From Thalassolituus alkanivorans (GTDB taxonomy: Bacteria; Pseudomonadota; Gammaproteobacteria; Pseudomonadales; Oceanobacteraceae), in the NCBI RefSeq assembly GCF_020447205.1, contig NZ_JAJAEL010000006.1, positions 287,141 to 348,779 on the forward strand: a stretch of 61,639 bases of DNA, read 5' to 3'. Numbering within the stretch: the first letter of the stretch is position 1; the number at the start of each line of letters is the position of its first letter. Under the pieces are notes generated by a model. The model saw only the letters and a list, made by a program, of their open reading frames with translations. It was not told the DNA's origin and did not search any database. Both the position numbers and the translations under genes were made by a program. Positions 40,994 to 50,628 of this stretch are shown here, one piece after another.

Positions 40994-42901
40994 TTACTTG
41001 TCTTTAACTTCTTCGAACTCGGCGTCAACAACGTCATCGTCCTGATTACCGGACTGAGCTTCCGCACCACCCTGCTGGGCCTGAGCCTGCTCGGCATACA
41101 GACGCTGAGCCAGAGAGCTGGACGCTTCAGTCAGAGCCTGTGTCTTGGCTTCGATTTCTTCTTTATCGGTGCCTTTGATCACAGCTTCCAGATCGGCGAT
41201 GGCTTTTTCGATGGCGGTTTTCTCGTCATCGGTTACCTTGTCTTTCGCGTCTTCCAGAGTTTTCTTGGTTGCGTGAATCAAACCATCGGCGGTGTTACGT
41301 GCCTGCACCAGTTCTTCGAACTGACGGTCAGCATCCGCATTCGCTTCTGCATCAGCAACCATTTTTTCGATCTCTTCATCGCTCAGACCAGAAGAGGCCT
41401 TAATGACGATCGACTGCTCTTTACCGGTAGCCTTGTCTTTCGCACTCACGTTCAGAATACCGTTGGCGTCGATATCGAAGGTTACTTCGATCTGTGGCAT
41501 ACCGCGTGGTGCCGGCGGAATATCGGCCAGGTCAAAACGACCCAGTGATTTATTCTGCGCAGCCTGCTTACGCTCGCCCTGAACTACGTGAATGGTTACC
41601 GCAGTCTGGTTGTCATCGGCGGTTGAGAACACCTGAGATTTCTTGGTCGGAATCGTGGTGTTTTTCTCAATAACCGCAGTCGCAACGCCACCCATGGTTT
41701 CAATACCCAGAGTCAGCGGCGTTACGTCGAGCAGCAGAACGTCTTTAACATCACCGGACAGAACCGCGCCCTGAATCGCAGCACCAACAGCCACAGCTTC
41801 ATCCGGGTTCACGTCTTTACGTGGCTCTTTACCGAAGAAGTCAGCAACGCTCTTCTGCACCAGTGGCATACGGGTCTGACCGCCCACCAGAATCACTTCG
41901 TCAATTTCACCGGAGCTCAGGCCGGCATCTTTCAGTGCGATACGGCAAGGCTCCAGCGAGCGGGTTACCAGCTCTTCAACCAGAGACTCTAGCTTGGCGC
42001 GGGTCACTTTCACGTTTAAGTGCTTAGGACCAGTCGCATCGGCCGTGATGTACGGCAGGTTGACGTCAGTCTGCTGAGAAGAAGACAGCTCAACCTTGGC
42101 TTTTTCTGCGGCTTCTTTCAGACGCTGCAGAGCCAGTGGATCGTTGTGCAGATCGATGCCGCTTTCTTTCTTGAATTCAGCCGCTAAATATTCGATCAGA
42201 CGCAGGTCAAAGTCTTCACCACCAAGGAAAGTGTCACCGTTGGTTGCCAGTACTTCGAACTGTTTTTCACCGTCAACGTCAGCCACTTCGATAATGGAAA
42301 TATCGAATGTACCACCACCCAGGTCATATACTGCGATGGTGCGGTCGCCGCCTTCTTTATCCATACCATAAGCCAGAGCCGCAGCGGTTGGCTCGTTGAT
42401 GATACGCTTAACTTCCAGACCAGCGATCTTACCAGCGTCTTTGGTTGCCTGACGCTGGGAATCGTTAAAGTAAGCCGGTACGGTAATAACCGCTTCAGTT
42501 ACTTTCTCGCCCAGATAATCTTCTGCGGTTTTCTTCATTTTCTTCAGAATTTCAGCAGAGATTTGTGGTGGCGCATATCTTTCGCCTTTTACTTCTACCC
42601 AGGCATCACCGTTATCGGCTTCCATGATTTTGTAAGGAACCATGGAGATATCTTTCTGTACTACGTCGTCTTTGAAACGACGACCGATCAGACGCTTAAC
42701 CGCAAACAGGGTGTTGTTCGGGTTGGTGACGGCCTGACGCTTGGCTGACTGGCCAACCAGCACTTCGTCGTCAGCATAAGCAACGACGGAAGGAGTGGTG
42801 CGATCGCCTTCAGCGTTTTCAATCACTTTGGTTTTGTCGCCATCCAGGATTGCCACACAGGAGTTGGTGGTGCCCAGGTCGATACCGATAATCTTACCCA
42901 T
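40994..42901 (-). CDS. dnaK: Chaperone protein DnaK (Hsp70)
   Basis: A 635-residue Hsp70. The ATPase domain opens with [15 protein letters not shown], and the linker region contains [16 protein letters not shown] near 388. The substrate domain and lid follow, ending in a Gln/Ala-rich stretch and the EEVKDK tail that recruits partners. The grpE-dnaK-dnaJ order is as in Pseudomonas. A sigma32-like promoter lies just upstream. Confidence 0.99.
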   Translation of the reverse strand: MGKIIGIDLGTTNSCVAILDGDKTKVIENAEGDRTTPSVVAYADDEVLVGQSAKRQAVTNPNNTLFAVKRLIGRRFKDDVVQKDISMVPYKIMEADNGDAWVEVKGERYAPPQISAEILKKMKKTAEDYLGEKVTEAVITVPAYFNDSQRQATKDAGKIAGLEVKRIINEPTAAALAYGMDKEGGDRTIAVYDLGGGTFDISIIEVADVDGEKQFEVLATNGDTFLGGEDFDLRLIEYLAAEFKKESGIDLHNDPLALQRLKEAAEKAKVELSSSQQTDVNLPYITADATGPKHLNVKVTRAKLESLVEELVTRSLEPCRIALKDAGLSSGEIDEVILVGGQTRMPLVQKSVADFFGKEPRKDVNPDEAVAVGAAIQGAVLSGDVKDVLLLDVTPLTLGIETMGGVATAVIEKNTTIPTKKSQVFSTADDNQTAVTIHVVQGERKQAAQNKSLGRFDLADIPPAPRGMPQIEVTFDIDANGILNVSAKDKATGKEQSIVIKASSGLSDEEIEKMVADAEANADADRQFEELVQARNTADGLIHATKKTLEDAKDKVTDDEKTAIEKAIADLEAVIKGTDKEEIEAKTQALTEASSSLAQRLYAEQAQAQQGGAEAQSGNQDDDVVDAEFEEVKDK

Positions 42902-42970
42902 TTTTCAATTCTCCATTCATGGCAGCTTACGCTGCGTGAACTATTAACCGTTGTATTTGTGTTGCTTTCT

Positions 42971-42998
42971 ATATAAGTCCGGGAAACAGGCTTTCAAG
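42971..42998 (-). promoter_or_regulatory. Sigma32-like promoter before dnaK
   Basis: On the minus strand, CTTGAAA (42992-42998) is a perfect heat-shock -35. The -10 region about 14 bases on reads CTTATATA, which departs from CCCCATNT. It lies about 70-95 bases before the dnaK start and may give extra dnaK transcription. Confidence 0.55.
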
Positions 42999-43017
42999 GC
43001 CCCCGGTAACAATAAAA

Positions 43018-43593
43018 TCAGGCGCTTTCGTCGATTTGTGGTGCGCCTTTACTCACCACCACCATTGCCGGACGCAACAGGCGTCCCTGCAGGGTGTAAC
43101 CTTTCTGCATCACCGCAATAACGGTATTCGGTGCGGCATCCGGATTCTCAACCATGGCCATTGCCTGATGGAATTCCGGATTAAACGCAGAACCAACCGG
43201 ATCTACACTTTCCACCTTGAATTTTTCCAGACCGGCAACCAGGCCGCTCAGGGTCATTTCCACGCCTTCGCGAATCGCTTTTGTCGCTTCATCATCGGCA
43301 ACAGCCGCAGCCAGCGCGCGTTCCAGATTATCGACGGTCGCCAGCATTTCGTTGGCAAACTTCTCAACGCCAAACTTATGGGCCTTTTCCACATCCAGCT
43401 CAGCACGACGGCGTACGTTCTGCATTTCCGCCTGAACACGCAACACCTGTTCTTTCAGCTCGGCCACTTCCTGCAGTGCGCCGGCAAGCTGATCATCAGC
43501 AGATTCTGTGGCAGTGGCATCCGCCGCATCCACCGGAGTTTCAGTGTCCAGTTGTTCCTGGAGTTCTTCTTGAACCTTCTGCTCTTCCGACAT
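43018..43593 (-). CDS. grpE: Nucleotide exchange factor GrpE
   Basis: A 191-residue co-chaperone that releases ADP from DnaK. It has an acidic N-terminus, a long coiled coil from about 40 to 90 (LKEQVLRVQAEMQNVRRR) and a C-terminal beta domain with NPEFHQAMAMV and VMQKGYTLQGRLLRPAMVVV. It starts the heat-shock group with a good sigma32 promoter upstream. Confidence 0.98.
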   Translation of the reverse strand: MSEEQKVQEELQEQLDTETPVDAADATATESADDQLAGALQEVAELKEQVLRVQAEMQNVRRRAELDVEKAHKFGVEKFANEMLATVDNLERALAAAVADDEATKAIREGVEMTLSGLVAGLEKFKVESVDPVGSAFNPEFHQAMAMVENPDAAPNTVIAVMQKGYTLQGRLLRPAMVVVSKGAPQIDESA

Positions 43594-43631
43594 CTATCTT
43601 TCCTCGGTCACTATTTTCGAAACTGTCGGCT

Positions 43632-43661
43632 ATATGGGGGACGAACGGATGAGATTCAAGG
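43632..43661 (-). promoter_or_regulatory. Sigma32 (heat-shock) promoter before grpE
   Basis: The minus strand reads CCTTGAAT (43654-43661), then after about 14 bases CCCCATAT (43632-43639). This is nearly the consensus CTTGAAA-N14-CCCCATNT for RpoH. Its distance to grpE (about 40 bases) is right. Confidence 0.85.
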
Positions 43662-43680
43662 GCAGAGCTGCAACATTCTC

Positions 43681-43727
43681 TTGACAGAATCTTATACTGT
43701 ATATAAAAACACTGTATATCCATTCAG
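43681..43727 (+). promoter_or_regulatory. recN promoter with two LexA-like SOS boxes
   Basis: Box 1, CTGTatataaaaACAC, lies at 43697-43712. Box 2, CTGTatatccatTCAG, lies at 43712-43727 and abuts it. Each matches CTGT-N8-ACAG except for one base. TTGACA at 43681 may be the -35. E. coli recN also has tandem LexA sites, giving tight repression and strong SOS induction. Confidence 0.75.
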
Positions 43728-43742
43728 ATACGGAGCATGACC

Positions 43743-45416
43743 ATGCTGGCTCATCTGTCCATTCATCAGTTTGCGTTAGTCGATCAGCTGGAACTTGAAC
43801 TGCAACCCGGTATGTCGGTGATTACCGGCGAAACCGGTGCGGGTAAATCGATTCTGCTTGATGCGCTCGGGCTAACACTCGGCGAGCGGGCCGATGCCGG
43901 CTGTGTGCGTAACAATGCCGAAAAAGCCGAAGTGTCCGCCTCGTTCACACTGAACGAACAGGCGCGGTTATGGCTGCAACAGCGGGATATTCCCGCCGAT
44001 GACGACTGGGTGATTCTGCGCCGTATTATTTCCGCCGAAGGCCGTTCACGCGGCTATATCAATGGTCGTCCCGCATCCGCCAACGACCTGAAAGACATCG
44101 GCCAGTATCTGATCGAAATTCACTCCCAGCATGCCCATCAGCGCCTGCTGCAGAAAGACACCCCGCGCCAGCTGCTGGATGCCTTTGGTGGGCTGCAGCT
44201 GCAGGCAACCGAGGTCGCCCTGGTCTGGTCAGAGTGGCAGCAACACGCCAAACGCCTTGCCATGCTGCAGGAAGAGAGTGCCGAAGTAACCGCCCAGCGC
44301 CAGCTGCTGACCTATCAGGTTGAAGAGCTGCGCCAACTGGCACCGGGAGAGACCGAGCTGGACGAACTGGAAGCCGAACATAAACGTCTGGCCAATGCCG
44401 AAAGTATGCTGCTTAACGGCCAGTATGCGATGGCTGCCTGTTATGGCGACGACAATGGCGAGCTGGCCGCAACCCAGCTGACCTATCAGGCCATTACCCG
44501 CCTCGATAATATCGACGACCAGCATCCGCTGCTGAACGAAGCCCGCGATTTGCTGCAACAGGCGCAAATCCAGCTGGAAGAAGCCGGTCGGTCGCTGCAG
44601 CACTACCTTGAGCTGGTCGATATCAATCCGCACCGGCTGCAACAGGTAGAAAGCCGCCTCAGTGACCTGTACAGCATGGCGCGCAAGCATCAGATTCAGC
44701 CACAACAACTGCACGCTTACTGGCAGGAGCAGGAAGAAGCGCTCGCCGGCCTGAATCTCAGCGACGAAGATCTGGCCGAACTGGAACAGCAGGTACAGGA
44801 ACTGCAGGCAGAATACAGCACACTGGCACAACAGCTCAGCAGTGCCCGTCAGACCGCCGCTGCGCGCATGGACAGAGAAGTTGAATCACACTTTGAAGCA
44901 CTGGCTCTGGGTCGCGCCCGCTTTATCACTCAGGTTGAAGCCGGCAGTACCGAGCACGGCAACAAACATGGCATCGACCAGATCGGCTTTTTTGTACAGA
45001 CCAACCCGGGCATGCCCGGCGGCCCACTGGCCAAAGTCGCCTCTGGCGGTGAGCTGGCCCGTATCAGCCTGGCCATTCAGGTGGTAACCGCTGCCGTCAG
45101 CGAAACGCCTTGTCTGATTTTTGATGAGGTCGATGTCGGTATCGGTGGCGGAACCGCTGAGCGCGTTGGCCGCCTGCTACGGACGCTGGGCAAAGACAGC
45201 CAGGTGCTCTGTGTTACCCACCAGCCGCAGGTCGCTGCTCAGGCACATCAGCATTATCAGGTAAGCAAAATCAGTGGTGACAGCGCCACCCACACCCAGC
45301 TGCGTGAACTGAGTGAGAAACAGCGTTCAGAGGAAATTGCGCGGATGCTGGGCGGCGTTGATATCACCAAACAAACCCTGGCTCATGCGCAAGAAATGCT
45401 GGCGCTGGTCAGATAG
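43743..45416 (+). CDS. recN: DNA repair protein RecN
   Basis: A 557-residue SMC-like ATPase for double-strand break repair. The Walker A motif ITGETGAGKSILLDAL lies near residue 28 and a long coiled coil spans about 160-370. The signature KVASGGELARISLAIQ lies near 430 and Walker B LIFDEVDVGIGG near 457. ATG 43743 was chosen over 43737 because GGAG lies 7 bases before it and only 1 base before the other; it also gives the E. coli-like MLAHLSI start. Confidence 0.97.
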   Translation: MLAHLSIHQFALVDQLELELQPGMSVITGETGAGKSILLDALGLTLGERADAGCVRNNAEKAEVSASFTLNEQARLWLQQRDIPADDDWVILRRIISAEGRSRGYINGRPASANDLKDIGQYLIEIHSQHAHQRLLQKDTPRQLLDAFGGLQLQATEVALVWSEWQQHAKRLAMLQEESAEVTAQRQLLTYQVEELRQLAPGETELDELEAEHKRLANAESMLLNGQYAMAACYGDDNGELAATQLTYQAITRLDNIDDQHPLLNEARDLLQQAQIQLEEAGRSLQHYLELVDINPHRLQQVESRLSDLYSMARKHQIQPQQLHAYWQEQEEALAGLNLSDEDLAELEQQVQELQAEYSTLAQQLSSARQTAAARMDREVESHFEALALGRARFITQVEAGSTEHGNKHGIDQIGFFVQTNPGMPGGPLAKVASGGELARISLAIQVVTAAVSETPCLIFDEVDVGIGGGTAERVGRLLRTLGKDSQVLCVTHQPQVAAQAHQHYQVSKISGDSATHTQLRELSEKQRSEEIARMLGGVDITKQTLAHAQEMLALVR

Positions 45417-45460
45417 ACCGGTGCCAGCACAGCGATACTGATACGCAGAAGCGGTAACCG

Positions 45461-45505
45461 ACAGACATAAAAAAAGCAGCCATTGGCTGCTTTTTTTATG
45501 TCTGT
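45461..45505. terminator. Bidirectional terminator, recN/fur
   Basis: A perfect 21-base inverted repeat (45461-45481 and 45485-45505) with a 3-base loop. It contains AAAAAAAGCAGCC/GGCTGCTTTTTTT, so both convergent genes get a U-run. Confidence 0.88.
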
Positions 45506-45513
45506 GCGCAGGA

Positions 45514-45921
45514 TTATTTTTTCTTGCGTACGTACAGCACCAGGCTGTGCTCAACCAGATCAAAGCCGTGTTCTTCGGCAATTTCATGCTGCAGGCGCTC
45601 AATCTGCGCATTGGTAAACTCAATCACGGTGCCGTCATCAACGTTTACCATATGATCGTGATGCTCGCCACGCGCCAGCTCAAACACAGAATGACCACCA
45701 TCAAAGTTGTGACGGGTCACCAGACCTGCACTTTCAAACTGGGTCAGTACGCGGTAAACCGTCGCCAGACCAACATCTTCGCCTGCTTCGATCAGAGATT
45801 TATAGACATCTTCAGCACTCATATGTGCGTCGATATTGGTTTCCAGAATGCTCAGGATTTTCACTCGTGGCAAAGTGACTTTAAGGCCTGCTTTACGCAA
45901 CTCCACGTTCTGATCGGACAT
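45514..45921 (-). CDS. fur: Ferric uptake regulator Fur
   Basis: A 135-residue iron-responsive repressor. The winged-helix N-terminus contains LRKAGLKVTLPRVKIL and VGLATVYRVLTQFE. The metal-binding region is HSVFELARGEHHDHMV. No CxxC zinc site is present, as in Pseudomonas Fur, and the length is nearer to Pseudomonas (134) than E. coli (148). The start ATG 45921 has GAGGAA upstream. bamE is divergent, as is usual for this group. Confidence 0.97.
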   Translation of the reverse strand: MSDQNVELRKAGLKVTLPRVKILSILETNIDAHMSAEDVYKSLIEAGEDVGLATVYRVLTQFESAGLVTRHNFDGGHSVFELARGEHHDHMVNVDDGTVIEFTNAQIERLQHEIAEEHGFDLVEHSLVLYVRKKK

Positions 45922-46034
45922 TGCTTTCCTCGAATATTTCACAGCAACTTGAATTATCGGGTATTATCGCGGGTCTAAGTCACAACGCAACAACTATGCA
46001 ACTACAAACGCACTCAGAGACAACACCAATTATT

Positions 46035-46433
46035 ATGCGAATCCCAATTCTGACCCTTTTACTCGGTTTTGCAACCCTTTCCGGCTGTGTCTTCCCTGGC
46101 GTCTACAAACTGAACGTGCAGCAAGGCAACATTGTGACTGCTGATATGCTGGAACAACTGAAACCCGGCATGAATCCCCGTCAGGTGGCTTATGTGATGG
46201 GCAATCCGGTGGTTCGGAATCCTTTTGAGCAACAGCGCTGGGACTATCTGTATACCCTTGAGCAGCGCGATAAGGTTATCAAAAATTACACCATCAGCGT
46301 TTACTTCGATGCTCAGGGAAACTACACCCATTACACCGGCACTCTGCCAGAGCAGGCTTTCAAAGAAGAAGATCAGCTGAAAACCCTGCCGACAGAGGAA
46401 AAATCGGTTAACACCGTGCCAACCGATATCTGA
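46035..46433 (+). CDS. bamE: Outer membrane assembly lipoprotein BamE (SmpA/OmlA)
   Basis: A 132-residue lipoprotein of the BAM complex. The signal peptide ends in the lipobox LSGC (Cys near 17). The mature domain has GNIVTADMLEQLKPGMNPRQV and YVMGNPVVRNPFEQQRWDY. ATG 46035 was chosen because it gives a proper lipoprotein signal; longer in-frame starts do not. It is divergent from fur. Confidence 0.95.
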   Translation: MRIPILTLLLGFATLSGCVFPGVYKLNVQQGNIVTADMLEQLKPGMNPRQVAYVMGNPVVRNPFEQQRWDYLYTLEQRDKVIKNYTISVYFDAQGNYTHYTGTLPEQAFKEEDQLKTLPTEEKSVNTVPTDI

Positions 46434-46447
46434 GATACACTCTCTTA

Positions 46448-46486
46448 AGCACAAAAAAGCCAGGCATCGCCTGGCTTTTTTGTGCT
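46448..46486. terminator. Bidirectional terminator, bamE/rnfH
   Basis: A perfect 18-base stem (46448-46465 with 46469-46486), containing AAAAAAGCCAGGC and GCCTGGCTTTTTT around ATC. It serves both convergent genes. Confidence 0.88.
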
Positions 46487-46522
46487 CTGTTTCTGCGCTC
46501 TCTGGCGCGGCGTGTAAAGCGC

Positions 46523-46816
46523 TTACTTCTGTGCCTTGGCCGCCCGGTTAGCCCGCGCCTGCTTGGGGTCAATCAGCAGCGGACGATAAATTTCTATACG
46601 ATCACCATCCCGCACGACATCCGTTTCCGGTGCACGCGATGCTTTGCCAAAGATACCGAACTTCGCCTCCGCTAATACTAACTCCGGGAACTCAGCTTCA
46701 ATTCCCGACTGGCGAGCAGCATCAATCATGCTCGTACCTTCTTCAACCTCAACGCTGAGGATTTTTTGCTTATGTGGTAAGGCGTACGCTACTTCTACAC
46801 GAATCATGTCAGCCAT
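46523..46816 (-). CDS. rnfH: RnfH family (UPF0125) protein
   Basis: A 97-residue ubiquitin-fold protein of the RnfH family, found next to ratA in many gammaproteobacteria. Core segments are RVEVAYALPHKQKILSVEV, FGKASRAPETDVVRDGDRIE and IYRPLLIDPKQARANRA. ATG 46816 overlaps the ratA stop by 8 bases, so translation is probably coupled. Its molecular role is not established; E. coli ratA-rnfH was once called a toxin-antitoxin pair. Confidence 0.93.
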   Translation of the reverse strand: MADMIRVEVAYALPHKQKILSVEVEEGTSMIDAARQSGIEAEFPELVLAEAKFGIFGKASRAPETDVVRDGDRIEIYRPLLIDPKQARANRAAKAQK

Positions 46817-47246
46817 AAATCTCTTTTGCTCGCTTAACAAAGGCATCCACCATCATATTGGCAACCTGTTTAAAAACTGCCCCCAGGGCCACACCCGCCA
46901 GTTTATTACCGACATCAAAATCCATATCTAAAGACACCTTGCAGGCTTCATCGGATAACGGATAAAAATGCCAGACGCCATGAAAGTGCGTAAATGGCCC
47001 ATCCACCAACCGCATTTCCATTCGTTCCGGACGTTGCAGTGTGTTGCGGGTACTGAAGCTCTGATTAACACCCGCCTTGGCAATGGTCAGCCGGGCTTCA
47101 ATAAAATCCTCACCTTCAGCCAACACTTCTGTTGCCTGACAACCCTGAAGAAATTCAGGGTAGCGGCGCACATCATTTACCAGATCAAACATCTGCTCTG
47201 CGGTATGCATCACCAACGCACTGCGCGTAATACTGGTCATTCGCAC
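46809..47246 (-). CDS. ratA: START-domain protein RatA
   Basis: A 145-residue START/polyketide cyclase-fold protein, related to mitochondrial Coq10. Typical are SALVMHTAEQMFDLVNDVRR and PEFLQGC near the start, and LAGVALGAVFKQVANMMVDAFV at the end. It may bind ubiquinone or ribosomes. It is followed by overlapping rnfH, and smpB lies on the other side of the transporter, as in the common smpB-ratA-rnfH-bamE region. Confidence 0.93.
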   Translation of the reverse strand: MRMTSITRSALVMHTAEQMFDLVNDVRRYPEFLQGCQATEVLAEGEDFIEARLTIAKAGVNQSFSTRNTLQRPERMEMRLVDGPFTHFHGVWHFYPLSDEACKVSLDMDFDVGNKLAGVALGAVFKQVANMMVDAFVKRAKEIYG

Positions 47247-47261
47247 TCACTCTCCGCCGTC

Positions 47262-48758
47262 TCAGGAAAGGCCTTCAACAAAGATAATAAAGATCGCAAC
47301 CGGTGAAATATAACGCACCATAAATCGCCAGATATTAAACAGCAGCGGGCTTTTTACCCGGGCTTCGGCAGCCACCGACTCACGCGACATAAACCAGCCG
47401 ACAAAGATGGCGATAAAGACGCCACCCAGCGGCATCATGACGTTGGCAGTAATAAAGTCGAGCAGGTCGAAGAACGTCTTGCCCTTCACGCTGCGCTCAG
47501 CCCCGTCCGCCAGCGGCTCAGCATTCAGCTCTGTCGTGTTGGCGTACAGGTGGAATACCGATTCACTGCTCTGGATCTCTTCGCCGGTACTCGCGTCAGC
47601 CACGGTCGTGGCGATGGTTTCGGTTACGAAGAACTGCTCATCACCCCAATCATTGAATGACAATACCGAACCAATCCCCAGCAACCAGGCCAGGAAGCAA
47701 ACACCAAAGGTTGCCTTGGCGCGGCTGAAACCATTCTCTACTGCCCAGGCTACCGCCGGTTCAGCAATAGAAATCGCCGAACTCCAGGCCGCAATGACGA
47801 CCAGAACAAAGAATACAGTGCCAATTAACGTCCCGCCCGGTAATGCGCCAAAGGCGATAGGCAGTGTCTGGAATATCAGGCCAGGGCCAGATGCCGGTTC
47901 CAGTCCATGCGAAAATACGATAGGAAAAATAATCAGACCAGCAACCAGGGCGACCAGGGTATCCAGAAACGCTACCGCCAGAATAGTTTTACCCAGCGAG
48001 GCCTGAGCCGGCATATAAGCGCCGTATGCCATGATCGCGCCCATCCCCAGACTCAGGGTAAAAAATGCATGACCCAGAGCAACCACAACACTGTGGGTCG
48101 TCAGTTTGCTGAAATCAAAGGTAAAGAGAAAATCCCAGCCCTGTACAAAACCCGGCGTCGTGATGCTGTAGCCAAGCAGCAGAATCAGCATCAGGAACAG
48201 CATAGGCATGAGCAGGCGAACACTGTCTTCAAGCCCGTGCTTAACGCCACGGGCAATAACAAAACCGGTCATCAGCATAAAAAAGGTATGCAATCCGAGC
48301 AGCATCCACGGATCACTCAACAGTCCACCAAAAGACGCCTTTGCCACTTCCCCCGTTGCTCCGGCAAACTCGCCCGAAGCTAACTTACCGACGTAAGCGA
48401 GCGTCCAGCCAGCAATGACACTGTAAAACGACAGAATAAAGAAACCGGATACTGCACCCATCCAGCCAATACCGGAAAACAGCCGTGGGGCATTATTCTC
48501 GCGCGCCATCGCCTGCATGGTATGAATAGGGCTCATCCGGCCTTTGCGGCCCAGCAATACCTCGGCCATCATCACCGGAACACCAGCAATCAGAATACAG
48601 ACCAGATACATCAGAACAAAAGCGCCGCCGCCGTTTTCACCCGTGATATATGGAAACTTCCAGATATTCCCCAACCCGACAGCCGATCCGGTGGCGGCCA
48701 GAATAAATGTCCAGCGGCTACCCCAAATACCGTGCATTCCGCGTTTGTCTGCGCTCAT
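47262..48758 (-). CDS. Sodium-dependent transporter, SNF/NSS family
   Basis: A 498-residue inner-membrane Na+/amino-acid or solute symporter with about 11-12 transmembrane helices. The signature [20 protein letters not shown] is followed by [16 protein letters not shown], which holds the sodium and substrate contacts of TM1. ATG 48758 ([12 protein letters not shown]) gives the usual N-terminus; the earlier 48818 start lies in smpB leader DNA. An insertion with [20 protein letters not shown] between late helices is loop-like. Its substrate is unknown. It sits between ratA and smpB, where it is seen in related genomes. Confidence 0.93.
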   Translation of the reverse strand: MSADKRGMHGIWGSRWTFILAATGSAVGLGNIWKFPYITGENGGGAFVLMYLVCILIAGVPVMMAEVLLGRKGRMSPIHTMQAMARENNAPRLFSGIGWMGAVSGFFILSFYSVIAGWTLAYVGKLASGEFAGATGEVAKASFGGLLSDPWMLLGLHTFFMLMTGFVIARGVKHGLEDSVRLLMPMLFLMLILLLGYSITTPGFVQGWDFLFTFDFSKLTTHSVVVALGHAFFTLSLGMGAIMAYGAYMPAQASLGKTILAVAFLDTLVALVAGLIIFPIVFSHGLEPASGPGLIFQTLPIAFGALPGGTLIGTVFFVLVVIAAWSSAISIAEPAVAWAVENGFSRAKATFGVCFLAWLLGIGSVLSFNDWGDEQFFVTETIATTVADASTGEEIQSSESVFHLYANTTELNAEPLADGAERSVKGKTFFDLLDFITANVMMPLGGVFIAIFVGWFMSRESVAAEARVKSPLLFNIWRFMVRYISPVAIFIIFVEGLS

Positions 48759-48876
48759 CGTTCTTTTTACCCAATCTTCAGTTCGGCGTATTGTCCGGGA
48801 TTTGCCCCCTCGCCTCAACCCAAAGCAGCGCTACAGCTACTGCCTTTTCTACACTTCGTCAGTTATACTCGCGGCC

Positions 48877-49359
48877 ATGAGTACCAAGAAAAAACCCAAA
48901 ACAAATGGCGGCACGATCGCCCTCAACAAAAAAGCCCGTCACGATTACTTCCTGGAAGACAAACTGGAAGTCGGACTGGTGCTGACTGGTTGGGAAGTAA
49001 AAGCGCTGCGCGAAGGTAAATGTCAGCTGGTCGATTCCTATATCGTCATGCATAAAGGCGAAGCCTGGCTGAGTGGCGCCCTGATCACACCGCTGAAGCA
49101 GGCGTCTACCCATATCGTTACCGAACCGCGGCGTGAGCGTAAACTGCTGATGCACCGCCGTGAAATCGACCGCCTGAATCAAAAAATCCAGGCCAAAGGT
49201 TACACCTGCGTCTGCACTGCAATTTACTGGAAAGGCCCCAACGTCAAAGCAGAAATTGCTCTGGCCAAAGGTAAGCAGAGCCACGATAAGCGCGATGCAT
49301 CCAAAGACCGCGACTGGGCCAAGCAGAAAGAACGGATCATGAAGCACACCACACGCTGA
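48877..49359 (+). CDS. smpB: SsrA-binding protein SmpB
   Basis: A 160-residue partner of tmRNA in rescue of stalled ribosomes. Signatures are [31 protein letters not shown] and [14 protein letters not shown], and the basic tail ends [15 protein letters not shown], which enters the mRNA channel. ATG 48877 matches the family start; the long in-frame extension upstream overlaps the transporter gene. ssrA follows immediately. Confidence 0.98.
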   Translation: MSTKKKPKTNGGTIALNKKARHDYFLEDKLEVGLVLTGWEVKALREGKCQLVDSYIVMHKGEAWLSGALITPLKQASTHIVTEPRRERKLLMHRREIDRLNQKIQAKGYTCVCTAIYWKGPNVKAEIALAKGKQSHDKRDASKDRDWAKQKERIMKHTTR

Positions 49360-49414
49360 CAGATGTCAGACAACTGTGGTAAGCTGACTCATCTTGTTTG
49401 CGGGCAGACAGGGG

Positions 49415-49444
49415 TTGAAAAACACCAGGCTGCCCTCATATAAG
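49415..49444 (+). promoter_or_regulatory. Sigma70 promoter of ssrA
   Basis: TTGAAA (49415-49420) and TATAAG (49439-49444) are separated by 18 bases. The predicted start is about 30 bases before the mature tmRNA 5' end, fitting a processed precursor. Confidence 0.7.
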
Positions 49445-49480
49445 ACACTAAGACCTGAGCAAGTAGCAGGCGACGAATTC

Positions 49481-49836
49481 GGGGATGATTAGGATTCGAC
49501 GTTGATTACAAAGCTATGGGTGCATGCCGAGAGTGTATAGCGATCTCGTAAATAAACGTTATACATAGTTATAGTCGCAAACGACGAAACTTACGCACTA
49601 GCGGCTTAAGCCCGCTTACCTCCGAACTCGGGTTCCTGTAGCCGGGGGACGAGGGCGACGTCTTACAGGATCGCCCGGATGCTTCGCTCGGAGCTGAAAG
49701 GTTAAACTTAATCGAGCTCGTTCTGAACGGCCTGCCCCTCGGCCCGTGACGAACTAAATCAATAGAGACGGCTAAGCATGTAGATCCTCTAGTGGAGGAT
49801 TGGCGGACGCGGGTTCAAATCCCGCCATCTCCACCA
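49481..49836 (+). ncRNA. ssrA: Transfer-messenger RNA (tmRNA)
   Basis: A 356-base tmRNA. The 5' end GGGGATG pairs with CATCTCC at the 3' end before an encoded ACCA, giving the tRNA-like acceptor. GGTGCATGCCGAG follows and the T-arm is GGGTTCAAATCCC. The tag frame 49577-49609 reads ANDETYALAA then stop, with the resume region TAGTCGCAAACGACGAAAC. It pairs functionally with the adjacent smpB. The 3' end is complete although an integrated element follows it directly. Confidence 0.97.
49802..49836. other. Putative attL at the tmRNA 3' end
   Basis: The T-arm and acceptor end of ssrA is a frequent integration site for tyrosine recombinases. The conserved backbone ends exactly here and prophage DNA follows, so this end is presumably the attachment core. 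No second copy of GGGTTCAAATCCCGCCATC was found up to 61639, so attR must be outside the window or too diverged to see. Confidence 0.6.
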
Positions 49837-49935
49837 TACAAATACAGGGTAAGCCAATAAAATCAAAGGCTTGCCTTACAAAGAAGAAGCAGCACGGAGT
49901 AGCTCCGCCTACATAGTGACTACAAAGGAGCAGTA

Positions 49936-50628
49936 GTGAGCGCGCTTGAATCAGGAACGATCGTAGATGCGCCGACAGGAAATCAAATTGATTACACTGT
50001 CAACCATGTGGTCGGAGTGACAGATATCTATCAACTGGCCACCCAGCTTCAGGTTGATTGGAGCATTTGGCGTGCCGGTGTATTCAATACTTTTGTTTTG
50101 CCTGTAATTCAACATGTAGATCAAAATGATCCGGCGGCTATAGCTAATGCCACTCAAGTTTACTACGACTATCTAGGCGAAGATGAACACTGGAATTGGG
50201 GCGAGAAGGCCTCTGTCCTAGCAGCCTCTCCTGAGTATGATTGGTTCACGCTAAGTACACCCGACGGCCGGACGCAAGCAATACTTATTGCCTACCATCC
50301 AAAAGCAAGCGAGATCGAGTCAGGTAAGATATTTTATATCGACTATGTAGCGGCCGCGCCCTGGAACAGAGGAATAGCCAGAGAACCTAAACCTCAAAGG
50401 CAATTTTACGGCTTAGGTTCAATAATAATGAAAGCGGCTGCCCGATATTATATAGCTGCGGGCTTAAAGCCGGGATTTTCACTGCACTCTCTTCCCAAAG
50501 CGGAAGAATTTTATTCAAAAATTGGCATGACGTGCCTGGGCAGAGATACCGGCAAGCAAAATCTACAATCATTCGAAATGTCACAGAAGAGTTGTAACGA
50601 GTTTATCAGCATGGGGATTGCATCATGA
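49936..50628 (+). CDS. GNAT-fold acetyltransferase-like protein
   Basis: A 230-residue protein whose C-terminal half fits a GNAT acetyltransferase: strand IFYIDYVAAAPWNR, an acetyl-CoA loop region FYGLGSIIMKAAARYY, and the closing LPKAEEFYSKIGM (about residues 135-205). The N-terminal 120 residues are unassigned. The start is GTG 49936 with AAAGGAG upstream. Its stop overlaps the ATG of the metallopeptidase gene (ATGA), so the genes are coupled. It may modify or neutralise a target within a defence or toxin-antitoxin-like module. GC content is low and the gene lies directly after tmRNA. Confidence 0.75.
   Translation: MSALESGTIVDAPTGNQIDYTVNHVVGVTDIYQLATQLQVDWSIWRAGVFNTFVLPVIQHVDQNDPAAIANATQVYYDYLGEDEHWNWGEKASVLAASPEYDWFTLSTPDGRTQAILIAYHPKASEIESGKIFYIDYVAAAPWNRGIAREPKPQRQFYGLGSIIMKAAARYYIAAGLKPGFSLHSLPKAEEFYSKIGMTCLGRDTGKQNLQSFEMSQKSCNEFISMGIAS

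Noticed and set aside
48544-48876. Long N-terminal extension of SmpB
   Set aside because: It lies antisense to the transporter gene, and the family begins at MSTKKKPK (48877).
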